12,923 nt of DNA from Clostridiales bacterium (GTDB lineage Bacteria; Bacillota; Clostridia; Christensenellales; UMGS416): positions 1 through 12,923 of the forward strand of contig JAAYXU010000162.1 of the NCBI GenBank assembly GCA_012515725.1, read 5' to 3'. Below the pieces are notes generated by a model. It was given only the letters and a program-made list of their open reading frames with translations, did no database searches and was not told where the DNA came from. Of this stretch, positions 5,433 through 12,370 are shown piece after piece. Within the stretch, counting starts at the first letter, position 1. Every line of letters starts with the position of its first letter. Position numbers and translations under genes: made by a program.

Positions 5433-6470
5433 TCAACCGAGATCCACGTCGATCGGCTTGCCCGTATCCATCGACTCGTTGCAGGCAAGCGTGAAGGCCA
5501 GCGAGCGCACCGCGTCGGCGTACGGGGAACGGATCGCGGATGCGTCGCCGGTCAGCACCGCGTCGACGAACGTCCGATCGCACCGAACGCCCGCCAGCCC
5601 GTCGTCCTCATACACGCGGTGCGCGCCTCCCCCGGCGGCAAGCGTCCCGTCCCCCTTGAACACGAGTCCTTCCCCGCTCTCGCCCGCGTCGGCAAACAGC
5701 TTTACCTTGGAGAGTATATAGTGATCCAGCCGCGCGTCCCGCGCTCCGAACGTGATCTTGCTGTCCGACGCCTCCGCGCCCTCGGCATAACAGCCCGTCG
5801 CGATCGTCGCGAGCGCGCCGCTCGCAAACCTTACTGCCGTCACCGACACGTCCTCGGTATCGTACCCCTCTACGCCGGTCACAAAGCCGCGCGCTCCCAT
5901 CGTAAAGACCGTCTCAGGCTCTCCCAGCATATAGCGGATGAGGTCGAACTGATGAATCGTCTGCTCGACGATCTGGCCGCCCGACGTAGCCCGCTTCCTC
6001 CACCATTCGACGGCGGGGACACCGCCCACGCGTGTGCAAGAGACCAGTACGGCGGGATGGCTGTCTACAAACTCGCGGGTCGGCTGTACCAGGCTGCTGT
6101 ATCGGCACTGGAAACCCGACGCGGTTATGACGCCCGCCTTCGCTGCCTCGTCGCGAATGCGCCGCGCCAGATCGAGGTCGAGAGACACCGGCTTTTCGAC
6201 GAAAAACGGGATACGCCTATCGATGAGCTCCATCTCGATCGCGCCGTGCGCGGTAGGCGGCACGCACACGAACACCATGTCGGGCTTCACGGAGTCCAGC
6301 ATGTCCCCGTAGCGGACGAAGGCGCTTCCGCCCGCTTTCTGCGCGAAACTCTCAGCCCGCTCGGGTATGAGGTCACAGAAACCGGCCAGCTCGATATCGT
6401 CGTAACTGAGGAAATGCTTGAGATGGTAGCCGCCGATGCCTCCGCAGCCGATCATTGCCAATTTTTTCAT
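5433..6470 (-). CDS. Gfo/Idh/MocA-family NAD(P)-dependent oxidoreductase
   Basis: A 345-residue dehydrogenase of the glucose-fructose oxidoreductase / inositol dehydrogenase family. The N-terminal Rossmann fold begins MKKLAMIGCGGIGG with the dinucleotide loop at 8-14. The family E-K-P motif is at 92-94 (VEKPVSLD). The C-terminal sheet domain carries the catalytic-site segment GGQIVEQTIHQFD, with H173 and D176 as the expected catalytic residues. Members oxidise or reduce a hydroxyl of a sugar, polyol or sugar acid. AGGAGG ends 6-9 nt before the ATG. The gene lies 10 nt after the TIM-barrel isomerase gene on the same strand, a pairing common in inositol- and keto-sugar catabolic loci, and ends at the hairpin 5395-5416. 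The true substrate is unknown. Confidence 0.94.
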   Translation of the reverse strand: MKKLAMIGCGGIGGYHLKHFLSYDDIELAGFCDLIPERAESFAQKAGGSAFVRYGDMLDSVKPDMVFVCVPPTAHGAIEMELIDRRIPFFVEKPVSLDLDLARRIRDEAAKAGVITASGFQCRYSSLVQPTREFVDSHPAVLVSCTRVGGVPAVEWWRKRATSGGQIVEQTIHQFDLIRYMLGEPETVFTMGARGFVTGVEGYDTEDVSVTAVRFASGALATIATGCYAEGAEASDSKITFGARDARLDHYILSKVKLFADAGESGEGLVFKGDGTLAAGGGAHRVYEDDGLAGVRCDRTFVDAVLTGDASAIRSPYADAVRSLAFTLACNESMDTGKPIDVDLG

Positions 6471-6480
6471 GACGCTCCTC

Positions 6481-7305
6481 CTAAAGATTCATAATCACAT
6501 CCAGCGCTTCGGACGTGGAACGGTACAGGTAATCGGGGGTACGGGGCATAGCCGGGAGCTCCGCCGTCAGACAGCCGTCGTATCCGGCGGCGCGCAGCGA
6601 CGCGGCTACCCGGTCCCAGCGAATCGAGCCCTCCAGGAGATTCACAAACTGGCCCCGGTATCCGCCGGTCCGCAGGAAATCCTTGACATGGACCCGCACG
6701 ATGCGCGCGCCCAGTATTTCTATCCAGTACTCGGGAGGCGACAGCACCGCCACATTGCCCGCGTCGAAGTACGCGCCGACGGCCGGGCTTCCCAGCTCGT
6801 CGATAAACCGGGCCATTTCCATGGGAGACGTAAAAAATCCGTTCCAAACGTTTTCGAGGCCCACACGCACGCCCGAGTCAGCGATCGTCGCGAGCATGCC
6901 GCGCAGCGCCTGCGCCGCGCCCTCCCACGCACGGGCTATCGAAACATCGTCGCCGATGCCCCCCGGAACCGCCAGAATCGCGCCCGCGCCCAGCGCGGCG
7001 GCCCACTCCAGTTGGCCCGAAAGTATGCGCTTCGCCATATCCCGTGACGCTTCGTCCGGCGCTCCCAGCGTGCTCCCGTAAAGCGATGTGGAGATCGAGC
7101 AAACCGGGAGATTATATTTCTGGGAAAGGTCGCGTATGAGGTCGCACAGATCCCGCCGGGGAGCAAATGACAGGCTGTGCGCCGAATGCCCTTCGCGGTC
7201 GACATTAAGCTCGATTGCGTCGAATCCCGCTCTCGACACAGACTCGAACATCGCCTCAAACGATTCTCCGGACGGAACCGACCACGCGTTGATCGCCTTT
7301 TTCAT
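6481..7305 (-). CDS. Sugar phosphate isomerase/epimerase TIM barrel
   Basis: 274 residues with the metal-site pattern of the xylose-isomerase-like TIM barrels: E151 (VGLENVW), D181 (AYFDAGN), H206 (VRVHVKDF) and E249 (CLTAELPA). E32 in IELNV may also line the site. This set is close to ketose 3-epimerases and L-ribulose-5-phosphate 3-epimerase relatives, but the fold serves many sugars. The ATG at 7305 has GGAGG about 8 nt upstream on the minus strand. It is the promoter-proximal gene of a two-gene operon with the Gfo/Idh/MocA dehydrogenase. An AraC regulator starts divergently 127 bp away and is the likely activator. A plausible scheme is oxidation by the dehydrogenase and isomerisation by this enzyme, which would be an oxidoreductive route for an uncommon sugar or polyol. 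Confidence 0.93.
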   Translation of the reverse strand: MKKAINAWSVPSGESFEAMFESVSRAGFDAIELNVDREGHSAHSLSFAPRRDLCDLIRDLSQKYNLPVCSISTSLYGSTLGAPDEASRDMAKRILSGQLEWAAALGAGAILAVPGGIGDDVSIARAWEGAAQALRGMLATIADSGVRVGLENVWNGFFTSPMEMARFIDELGSPAVGAYFDAGNVAVLSPPEYWIEILGARIVRVHVKDFLRTGGYRGQFVNLLEGSIRWDRVAASLRAAGYDGCLTAELPAMPRTPDYLYRSTSEALDVIMNL

Positions 7306-7346
7306 AGTGCGCCCTCCTAGACTATACTTGCAATCCCACAGGAACT

Positions 7347-7379
7347 AGTATACCCTATATATACGATCAAAGGTATAAA
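7347..7379. promoter_or_regulatory. Overlapping divergent promoters with an inverted repeat
   Basis: TATACC (7349-7354) and GGTATA (7372-7377) are inverted half-sites separated by 17 bp. Each overlaps a candidate -10: TATACT on the minus strand (7347-7352) toward the isomerase, and TATAAA on the plus strand (7374-7379) toward araC. Neither has a good -35 at 16-18 nt, as expected for activator-dependent promoters. Each polymerase footprint would cover the other, so the two promoters should compete. The half-sites could be the AraC or LacI operator, or simply be back-to-back -10 boxes. Confidence 0.4.
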
Positions 7380-7432
7380 CTCATTGACTGTAAACATGGA
7401 CAAACCGACTGCGATGCCGGGGGAATCCAAGC

Positions 7433-8287
7433 ATGAAAATGCAGTCCTACTACAGGCTCGGGGACGTCAAGGAATGCAATGTGTGTGTGGATGACCGCTA
7501 TCTGACGGTCAACTGCGCCGGAGCCGCCGTGCTTTCGGAGCCATTTACCACGCACAACCGCGCGGGCCGCCGCGATTACTATATGATGGTTATGGCCCGG
7601 GGCGCACTCGAGATGTATATTAATGGCGCGCCGCGCGCCATGCGCACGGGCCACATGATCATATATCCCCCCGAAACCCCTTACCGATACGTGAAGCGGG
7701 ACCCGAGCCTGATGGTATACTACTGGGCGCACTTCACAGGATATGGAGCGGGAGAAATGCTGGACGGCTGCGGTCTTGAAACAGGCCGCCTGTACGAGAT
7801 CGGGGACGTGGAGACCGTGACCGGCGCGTTCCGGCGTCTCTTTGACCCGTTCCTGTTCCGGGACGGCTGCTTCGAGGAAGTCGCCGCGGCGCGGTTGACG
7901 CTGCTGTGCGTACAGCTTCGCCGCGCGCTGGACGGACAGTTACCGGCGGACGAGTCGGGCGCGGCCAATCGTATACGCCGCTCTCTCGAATATATTCACA
8001 GCCATTACGCCGAGCCCGTCACCGTCGCGCAGCTGGCCGATATGGAGCACCTGAGCGCCAGCCGGTTCAGCGCGGCCTTCCGCCAGTCCACAGGCGTATC
8101 GCCCCGCGCCTATCTTATCGCACTGCGCATCCGCATGGCCGCCGATATGATACGCCGCACCGACCTCGGCTTTAAGCAGATCGCCCGAAACGTGGGCTAT
8201 GAGGATCCGCTCTATTTCAGCCGCCTTTTCAGGGCGCACACCGGCCTTTCGCCGCGGCGGTATCGGGAGGATTTCGGCGGAGGCTGA
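7433..8287 (+). CDS. AraC-family transcriptional regulator
   Basis: 284 residues. The N-terminal part (about 20-100) is an AraC-type cupin sensor: GALEMYING and GHMIIYPPETPYRY (73-86) are typical of sugar-sensing members. The C-terminal part (about 180-284) holds the two AraC helix-turn-helix units: TVAQLADMEHLSASRFSAAF (197-216) and FKQIARNVGYEDPLYFSRLF (247-266), ending in the family signature GLSPRRYR. Such proteins bind a small sugar and activate nearby catabolic genes. It is divergent from the isomerase-dehydrogenase pair, so that operon is the probable target. The ATG at 7433 has a G-rich but imperfect ribosome site (GGGGGA about 8-9 nt upstream); the ATG two codons later is a possible alternative. 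It converges on a LacI gene 59 bp away. Confidence 0.94.
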   Translation: MKMQSYYRLGDVKECNVCVDDRYLTVNCAGAAVLSEPFTTHNRAGRRDYYMMVMARGALEMYINGAPRAMRTGHMIIYPPETPYRYVKRDPSLMVYYWAHFTGYGAGEMLDGCGLETGRLYEIGDVETVTGAFRRLFDPFLFRDGCFEEVAAARLTLLCVQLRRALDGQLPADESGAANRIRRSLEYIHSHYAEPVTVAQLADMEHLSASRFSAAFRQSTGVSPRAYLIALRIRMAADMIRRTDLGFKQIARNVGYEDPLYFSRLFRAHTGLSPRRYREDFGGG

Positions 8288-8290
8288 CCC

Positions 8291-8305
8291 GGCGCACACA
8301 GCGCC
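8291..8305. terminator. Weak hairpin between araC-type and lacI-type genes
   Basis: GGCGC and GCGCC flank an ACACA loop, a 5-bp GC stem in the 59-bp gap between the two convergent genes. Neither strand has a T run after it, so termination here may need Rho or may be incomplete. Confidence 0.25.
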
Positions 8306-8346
8306 GATCGCGGCATAAAGCCCGCCGCCTGTACTACGTATATGGA

Positions 8347-9381
8347 CTACCGAGCGCGTCCCACGCTGTCCCGCGCTATGAGTGCGGGGCTGAGCGTCAC
8401 CGACCGCAGTGCCGCTTCGGGGTGTTCGATACGCTCCAGCAGCAGACGCACGGCGATCGCGCCCATCTCGCCCGCACGCGTTTCGACGCTGGTAAGAGCC
8501 GGAGAGGCGATCGTGCAGTACGGTATATTGTCGCAACCGACCACCGAAACGTCGTCCGGCACCTGCAGGCCCGAATCCGCGAACGCGCGCATCGCGCCCA
8601 GCGCGGTCAGGTCGTTTACGCATACATAGCCGGTCGGTCGCTCCGGCATTCCGGCGAACACGCGTGCGCACTGCGCGCCGTTTATGAGCTCGTACACCTG
8701 CTCGCGTTCCTCTTCCCTGTCGGGGAGCATCACGTCCTCCTTCCGGCACTCAAGATCGTGGACGCGCAGGCAGTCCCGGTAGCCCTCGAGCATCTCCCGC
8801 CTGCTGGAGCGGTCGAGCGGAGCGCCTATGAAGCCGATACGCCGGTGGCCGTGCAGGGCAAGATGCTCCGTGGCGATATACCCGGCCCTGTGGCTGTCGA
8901 AATGAACCTGCAGACACCGGCCCGGAACCGTCTGATCCATCGCGACAACCGGGCAGCGATGGCGCAGCGCATCCCCGAGAGCAGACCGATCCGGATTGAT
9001 GCTGGCCAGCAGCAGACCGTCAACCTGCCGGCTGAGCAGCCCGCGAAGGCTCCGGGCCTCGAGCTCCGGGTTCCGGTAGGCATTGCACAGTATGACCTGA
9101 TACCCTTCGCGCACCGCGACATCGTATATGCCGCCCAGCAGCATCGCGTAGTACGGATTCGACATATTAGGAACGATAACGCCCAGATCGCCGCTTCTGC
9201 GGGTTTTCAGGCTCTTTCCGAGCTGGTTGGGAGTATAGTGAAGTTCCCGGACCGCTTCGAGCACCCGCTCGCGCAGCGCCTGGCTGACAGGGTAGCCGCC
9301 GTTGAGCACCCGCGAAACCGTAGCCGTGGATACGCCCGAGCGGCGCGCGACGTCGATTATCGTTGTTTTTTTGCCAGTCAA
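8347..9381 (-). CDS. LacI-family transcriptional regulator (TTG start)
   Basis: 344 residues. The helix-turn-helix TTIIDVARRSGVSTATVSRV at 6-25 and hinge helix near 50-60 (YTPNQLGKSLKT) are classic LacI/GalR, followed by a periplasmic-binding-protein-like sensor domain (GDLGVIVPNMSNPYYAMLLGGI from about 64; VCVNDLTALGAM and VVGCDN later). Such proteins repress or, as in CcpA relatives, modulate sugar genes and release on binding a sugar or phosphorylated sugar. The first codon is TTG at 9379-9381: GGGAG lies 8 nt upstream and the helix-turn-helix begins five codons later; an ATG at 9386-9388 is out of frame. It has its own strong promoter and an inverted repeat in its leader, suggesting autoregulation. 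Likely targets are itself and the neighbouring isomerase-dehydrogenase operon. Confidence 0.93.
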   Translation of the reverse strand: MTGKKTTIIDVARRSGVSTATVSRVLNGGYPVSQALRERVLEAVRELHYTPNQLGKSLKTRRSGDLGVIVPNMSNPYYAMLLGGIYDVAVREGYQVILCNAYRNPELEARSLRGLLSRQVDGLLLASINPDRSALGDALRHRCPVVAMDQTVPGRCLQVHFDSHRAGYIATEHLALHGHRRIGFIGAPLDRSSRREMLEGYRDCLRVHDLECRKEDVMLPDREEEREQVYELINGAQCARVFAGMPERPTGYVCVNDLTALGAMRAFADSGLQVPDDVSVVGCDNIPYCTIASPALTSVETRAGEMGAIAVRLLLERIEHPEAALRSVTLSPALIARDSVGRAR

Positions 9382-9398
9382 TGGACATGCTCCCGGTT

Positions 9399-9419
9399 TA
9401 TCCGCCTTCCCGGCGGATA
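9399..9419. promoter_or_regulatory. Inverted repeat, candidate operator for the LacI gene
   Basis: TATCCGCC (9399-9406) and GGCGGATA (9412-9419) are perfect 8-bp inverted arms around a 5-bp centre. The repeat covers about +12 to +32 of the predicted lacI transcript, a usual place for an autoregulatory operator. It would also fold as an RNA hairpin in the 5' leader; sequence alone does not separate the two. Confidence 0.5.
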
Positions 9420-9437
9420 GTAATCGTTTTCCCCCGT

Positions 9438-9466
9438 ATTATATATGGGACGCCGGGAGGAGTCAA
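9438..9466 (-). promoter_or_regulatory. Promoter of the LacI-family gene at 8347-9381
   Basis: On the minus strand TTGACT (9461-9466), 17 nt, then TATAAT (9438-9443). Predicted start is near 9431, about 50 nt before the TTG codon. Confidence 0.78.
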
Positions 9467-9503
9467 TGAATCGGGATGGATCGCGCAGGGCGCGGGCCCT
9501 GCA

Positions 9504-9553
9504 CCGGCCAATATCCGAGGACGCCGTAAAGTGACCGGCCGGATATTTACCGG
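9504..9553. promoter_or_regulatory. Imperfect inverted repeat overlapping the degV -35
   Basis: Arms 9504-9517 and 9540-9553 share CCGG-nn-AATATCCG / CGGATATT-nn-CCGG, 12 of 14 positions pairing, with a 22-bp centre. The right arm includes the -35 hexamer TTTACC at 9546-9551, so a protein bound here could control degV. A smaller GCAGGG/CCCTGC hairpin lies just upstream at 9485-9502. No binding protein is implied by the sequence. Confidence 0.35.
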
Positions 9554-9574
9554 CGCAGACATGGATGATATAAT
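9546..9574 (+). promoter_or_regulatory. Promoter of the DegV-family gene
   Basis: TTTACC (9546-9551), 17 nt, TATAAT (9569-9574), with TG one base before the -10 (extended -10). Predicted start is near 9581, leaving about 46 nt of A/T-rich leader before the TTG codon. Confidence 0.7.
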
Positions 9575-9626
9575 TGTTTTACTTATATTATTTATTATAT
9601 CGATCGATCGGAAAAGGAGGCCACCA

Positions 9627-10484
9627 TTGAATGATGTAAAAATACTGGCGGATTCGACCTGCGACCTGCCCCGGGAGCTTAAGGAACGTCTGGATATCGG
9701 CATCATACCATTATACGTATTATTGGGAGATCAGGCATTCAGGGACGGAGTCGACATCGATCCGGAGCACATCTACGCGCACTTCGAGAGGACACAGCAG
9801 ACCCCCACCACATCGGCCCCCTCGGTGCAGGATCTGATCGACGCATTCAGGCCCTATGCCCGCGAGGGGCGCGACATCGTCTTTTTCTGCATTTGCTCGG
9901 AGATGTCGGCCACATACCAGAACGCGCTGCTGGCAGCCCGGGAGTTTCCGGACGTGACGATACGGGTCGTGGATTCGCGCAGCCTGTCGTCGGGCATCGC
10001 GCTGCTGGCGTCCCGCGCCGCGGAGGAAGCGCAGGCCGGACTTTCCGCTCAGGAAATCGCGGAGCGCGCCCAGGCGCGGACCCGGCTCGTGCGCGTCAGC
10101 TTCGTGATCGACACGCTCATTTATCTGTACCGGGGCGGACGCTGCTCGCGGCTCCAGCTGATGGGCGCGAACGCGCTCAGTCTCAAGCCCAAGATCGTGC
10201 TGCGCGACGGATTAATGGGGCCCGAGGATAAGTACCGGGGCCGTCCCGCGCGGGTGGTCGAGAAGTATACAAGGGACGTACTGCGCGATATCGGCAGCAT
10301 CGATCCGGCGCGGCTTTTTATCGTACATTCCCGCTGCGGGACCGGCGTCGTCGAGGCGGCCGAGAAGGTGGCTCGCGCAGCCGGGCGATTCCGGGAGATA
10401 TACGTGTATGGCTGTGGCAGCGTCATCGCCAGCCATTGCGGGCCCGGCACCGTGGGCGTCATGTATATGCTCGCCGAGCCATAA
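9627..10484 (+). CDS. DegV-family fatty-acid-binding protein (FakB-like)
   Basis: 285 residues from TTG 9627, chosen because AAAAGGAGG ends 6 nt upstream and the DegV fold starts at codon 5; the two ATGs just downstream are out of frame. Signature segments: ILADSTCDLP at 6-15, TTSAPS at 61-66, FVIDTLIYLYRGGRCS at 159-174 and the C-terminal IASHCGPGTVG at 267-277. Family members hold a fatty acid in a deep pocket; FakB proteins present it to the FakA kinase, giving acyl phosphate for membrane phospholipid synthesis. No fakA is in the window, so the partner would be encoded elsewhere. Length fits the family (about 280). The gene has its own promoter and stands alone, divergent from lacI, followed by a large palindrome rather than another gene. 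Confidence 0.93.
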   Translation: MNDVKILADSTCDLPRELKERLDIGIIPLYVLLGDQAFRDGVDIDPEHIYAHFERTQQTPTTSAPSVQDLIDAFRPYAREGRDIVFFCICSEMSATYQNALLAAREFPDVTIRVVDSRSLSSGIALLASRAAEEAQAGLSAQEIAERAQARTRLVRVSFVIDTLIYLYRGGRCSRLQLMGANALSLKPKIVLRDGLMGPEDKYRGRPARVVEKYTRDVLRDIGSIDPARLFIVHSRCGTGVVEAAEKVARAAGRFREIYVYGCGSVIASHCGPGTVGVMYMLAEP

Positions 10485-10495
10485 CTGTAAACCAA

Positions 10496-10559
10496 ATCGG
10501 CAGGCCGGAATAAGGACTGCGCTTCGTTCGTTAAGCGCGGTCCCAATCGGTCTGCCGAT
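10496..10559. repeat. Large imperfect palindrome after degV
   Basis: Twelve bases at 10496-10507 pair with 10548-10559 (one G.U), then an internal loop of 6 and 4 nt, then eleven bases at 10514-10524 pair with 10533-10543 (one G.U) around an 8-nt loop. Twenty-three base pairs in 64 nt is far more than a normal terminator needs. The T run that could complete termination (10585-10590) is about 25 nt away. It begins 12 nt after the degV stop. It may be a 3'-end stabiliser, a REP/MITE-like dispersed element or an unusual terminator. Confidence 0.6.
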
Positions 10560-10619
10560 CCATTACCTGCTCTTTTATGCTCTCTTTTTTATTAAAACCT
10601 AAAAAATCCCGCAAATCGG

Positions 10620-10648
10620 TTGACAAGAGCGGATTCGGGCTATACAAT
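10620..10648 (+). promoter_or_regulatory. Consensus promoter of the second LacI gene
   Basis: TTGACA (10620-10625), 17 nt, TACAAT (10643-10648); predicted start near 10655. The palindrome AACGTT at 10664-10669, with a CG centre as in LacI-family operators, lies just downstream at about +10 and may be an autoregulatory site, although its flanks are only weakly symmetric. Confidence 0.75.
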
Positions 10649-10708
10649 ATATGGCAGTGGTAAAACGTTGAACATATATGGGGGAACTCGGGGGGGAGAA
10701 GAGGACTA

Positions 10709-11692
10709 GTGGCAACCATAAAGGATGTGGCAAAAAAAGCAGGCGTTTCGATTACGCTGGTTTCCCGGTACATCAATGCCCGAAAGGGCGTAGGAGCCGA
10801 GTCCGCCAAGCGGATTGCGGCGGCAATCGAGGAGCTGGGCTATCAGCCAAACACGCTGGCCCGGTCGCTGGTGCAGGGACGGACGAGAACCGTCGCGGTG
10901 CTCATGGATACGCTGTGCAGTGAGTCCTACTTCCCTTTCATAGAGGGCATAGAGGAAGGTCTGGCCGAATCCGAATACAGCGCTGTTTTCCTATCAGGCT
11001 CCACGGTCGCGCTCAAGCAGCGCTATTTTGACGAATTCAGCGTGGGCCGCGTGGACGGTATGATCGTCAGCGGCGCGCTGCCCGTGGAGAGCAGCCAGCA
11101 CTCGGCCAAGGGCCGCGCGCTGACGCTGGTCGATAACCGGATTCCCGGCCTTGAAGCTGATATCGTATATTTCGACAACCGGCAGGGCGCGTACCTGCTG
11201 ACGCGGCACATGCTGCGCACACGCCAGTGGGTATGCCATTTCTCGGGCGGAGAGCGTACGCTGGCCGCTTTCGAGCGCGAGCAGGGATATCGGCAGGCAA
11301 TGGTCGAATCCCAGGGCGAGGACCATGTGCACATCGTAGAGTGCGGCCTCGATAAAAAGGACGGCTTTGACACGATGAAGCGGCTGCTGGGCAAGGATCT
11401 GTGTCCGGAAGCCGTGCTTTGCTCGACCGACGAGGTCGCGTTCGGCGTCATGCAGGCGCTCCTTGAGCATGGTAAACGCGTTCCCGAGCATGTTTTCCTA
11501 GCGGGTTTTGGCGGCAGTTCCGATCCGCTGGACCCACGGTATCCTACGCTGACCACGGTAGCCCTTCCGATGCACGAAATGGGCAGGGACGCCGCGCAGC
11601 TGCTGCTGGCCCGCATCGCAAACCCCGAGCTGCCCATGCAGGTCCGGGAGCATATGCCGCGCCTACTGCTCAAGCGCAGTACGCGAAACTGA
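10709..11692 (+). CDS. LacI-family transcriptional regulator (GTG start)
   Basis: 327 residues. The helix-turn-helix ATIKDVAKKAGVSITLVSRY occupies 2-21 and the hinge helix region YQPNTLARSLVQGRT 45-59. The sensor domain starts at TVAVLMDTLCSESYFPFIEGI (61-81) and includes the usual CSTDEVAFGVMQAL and ending. The recognition helix (SITLVSRYIN) and the following loop ARKGVGAES differ from the other LacI protein in this window, so the two should bind different operators. The start is GTG at 10709; GAGG at 10701-10704 and a G-rich GGGGGGAG at 10691-10698 are upstream, and the fold begins at codon 2. It has its own strong promoter. No sugar genes lie directly beside it, so its target is not evident and may include itself or distant genes. 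Confidence 0.93.
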   Translation: MATIKDVAKKAGVSITLVSRYINARKGVGAESAKRIAAAIEELGYQPNTLARSLVQGRTRTVAVLMDTLCSESYFPFIEGIEEGLAESEYSAVFLSGSTVALKQRYFDEFSVGRVDGMIVSGALPVESSQHSAKGRALTLVDNRIPGLEADIVYFDNRQGAYLLTRHMLRTRQWVCHFSGGERTLAAFEREQGYRQAMVESQGEDHVHIVECGLDKKDGFDTMKRLLGKDLCPEAVLCSTDEVAFGVMQALLEHGKRVPEHVFLAGFGGSSDPLDPRYPTLTTVALPMHEMGRDAAQLLLARIANPELPMQVREHMPRLLLKRSTRN

Positions 11693-11767
11693 ACAGATCA
11701 TCCCGGACATTCGTGCCCCGAAAGCGTCCCTGCAGCCCCAAAAGCGCCGATTTGAGTCAGCAGCATA

Positions 11768-11796
11768 TGGACGGAGTATTCTATTAATGCTATAAT
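11768..11796 (+). promoter_or_regulatory. Promoter of the membrane protein - UspA pair
   Basis: TGGACG (11768-11773), 17 nt, TATAAT (11791-11796) with TG one base before (extended -10). Predicted start is near 11803. This argues against ATG 11795, which lies inside the -10, as a start codon. Confidence 0.65.
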
Positions 11797-11851
11797 GATC
11801 ATAATGAAAAGCCGCCCCCGGTGGGCAGTATTGAAACGGCGGGATGCTCGC

Positions 11852-12343
11852 ATGGATATGCTATACACAAAGAAGGATTACGAGGATGTCGTCAGACAGC
11901 TCAGGCGGATATGGCTGCTGATACTTGTCATAGCGGCAGTCTGCATAGCCGTATGGATCGTGCTGGCCTGCAATCAGGACAAGGAGACGCGCATTGCCTG
12001 GCCGGGCTATGTGGCCTCCGGAGTATGCTCAGCTGCCATCGTGTTCATCTATGGCCTGTTCGGATCCCGCGTCAACGCCTACCGCAGATTCCTCAGGGAT
12101 GTGGATCAGGGACTGGAGCGCGAGGCGTCCGGCGTTGTCACCCGGATCGAGGAAACACCCGCCGAATCCAGCAATCTTCAGTATCTGAACATTCATCTGA
12201 TGCCCGACGACACGTCCGATCCGACGCCTTCCGAGCGTCTGCTCCGATACGATCCGGTGAAATCGCCAGTACCCTTCAAAGAGGGGCAGCGGGTACGCCT
12301 TGTTCTCTTCGGAAACTACATCAAGGGATACGAGTTGCTGTAA
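11852..12343 (+). CDS. Unrecognised two-helix membrane protein with soluble C-terminal domain
   Basis: I do not recognise this family. From ATG 11852 it has 163 residues: a charged N-terminus (1-19), a hydrophobic helix at about 20-39 (IWLLILVIAAVCIAVWIVLA), a short polar loop, a second helix at about 51-71, then a basic/amphipathic linker and a soluble part from about 90. That part is rich in predicted beta strands (ASGVVTRIEE, LQYLNIHLM, QRVRLVLFGNYIKGYEL), suggesting a small beta-barrel. Both ends would lie on the cytoplasmic side. ATGs at 11795 and 11807 are in frame, but the first overlaps the -10 and the second would be almost leaderless; GGGA about 8 nt before 11852 is a modest ribosome site, so the start is uncertain. 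A UspA-type gene begins 27 nt after the stop. Confidence 0.75.
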   Translation: MDMLYTKKDYEDVVRQLRRIWLLILVIAAVCIAVWIVLACNQDKETRIAWPGYVASGVCSAAIVFIYGLFGSRVNAYRRFLRDVDQGLEREASGVVTRIEETPAESSNLQYLNIHLMPDDTSDPTPSERLLRYDPVKSPVPFKEGQRVRLVLFGNYIKGYELL

Positions 12344-12370
12344 CCGCGTTCCAAAAAGGAGAGAAACCAA

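Noticed and set aside
5619..6494. A 291-codon plus-strand frame opposite the Gfo/Idh/MocA gene
   Set aside because: Antisense shadow; arginine-rich low-complexity translation and no motif.
8422..9420. A 332-codon plus-strand frame opposite the LacI gene
   Set aside because: Antisense shadow of an intact LacI protein with clear helix-turn-helix; no ribosome site or family motif on the plus strand.
9466..9534. A 22-codon plus-strand frame with GGAGG just upstream, between the lacI and degV promoters
   Set aside because: The purine-rich site is the complement of the lacI promoter spacer, no plus-strand promoter precedes it, and it ends before the degV promoter.
9467..9626. Riboswitch before degV
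   Set aside because: The structured DNA lies mostly upstream of the predicted transcription start; the remaining leader of about 46 nt is A/T-rich and unstructured.
10521..10540. A GTTAAGC motif resembling the integron attC 3' core in the large palindrome
   Set aside because: The matching 5' core (RYYYAAC) and the two-box L/R arrangement are missing, and there is no integrase or cassette array nearby.
11795..11851. ATG 11795 as start of the membrane protein
   Set aside because: The codon overlaps the predicted -10 hexamer of the gene's own promoter, so it would not be transcribed.
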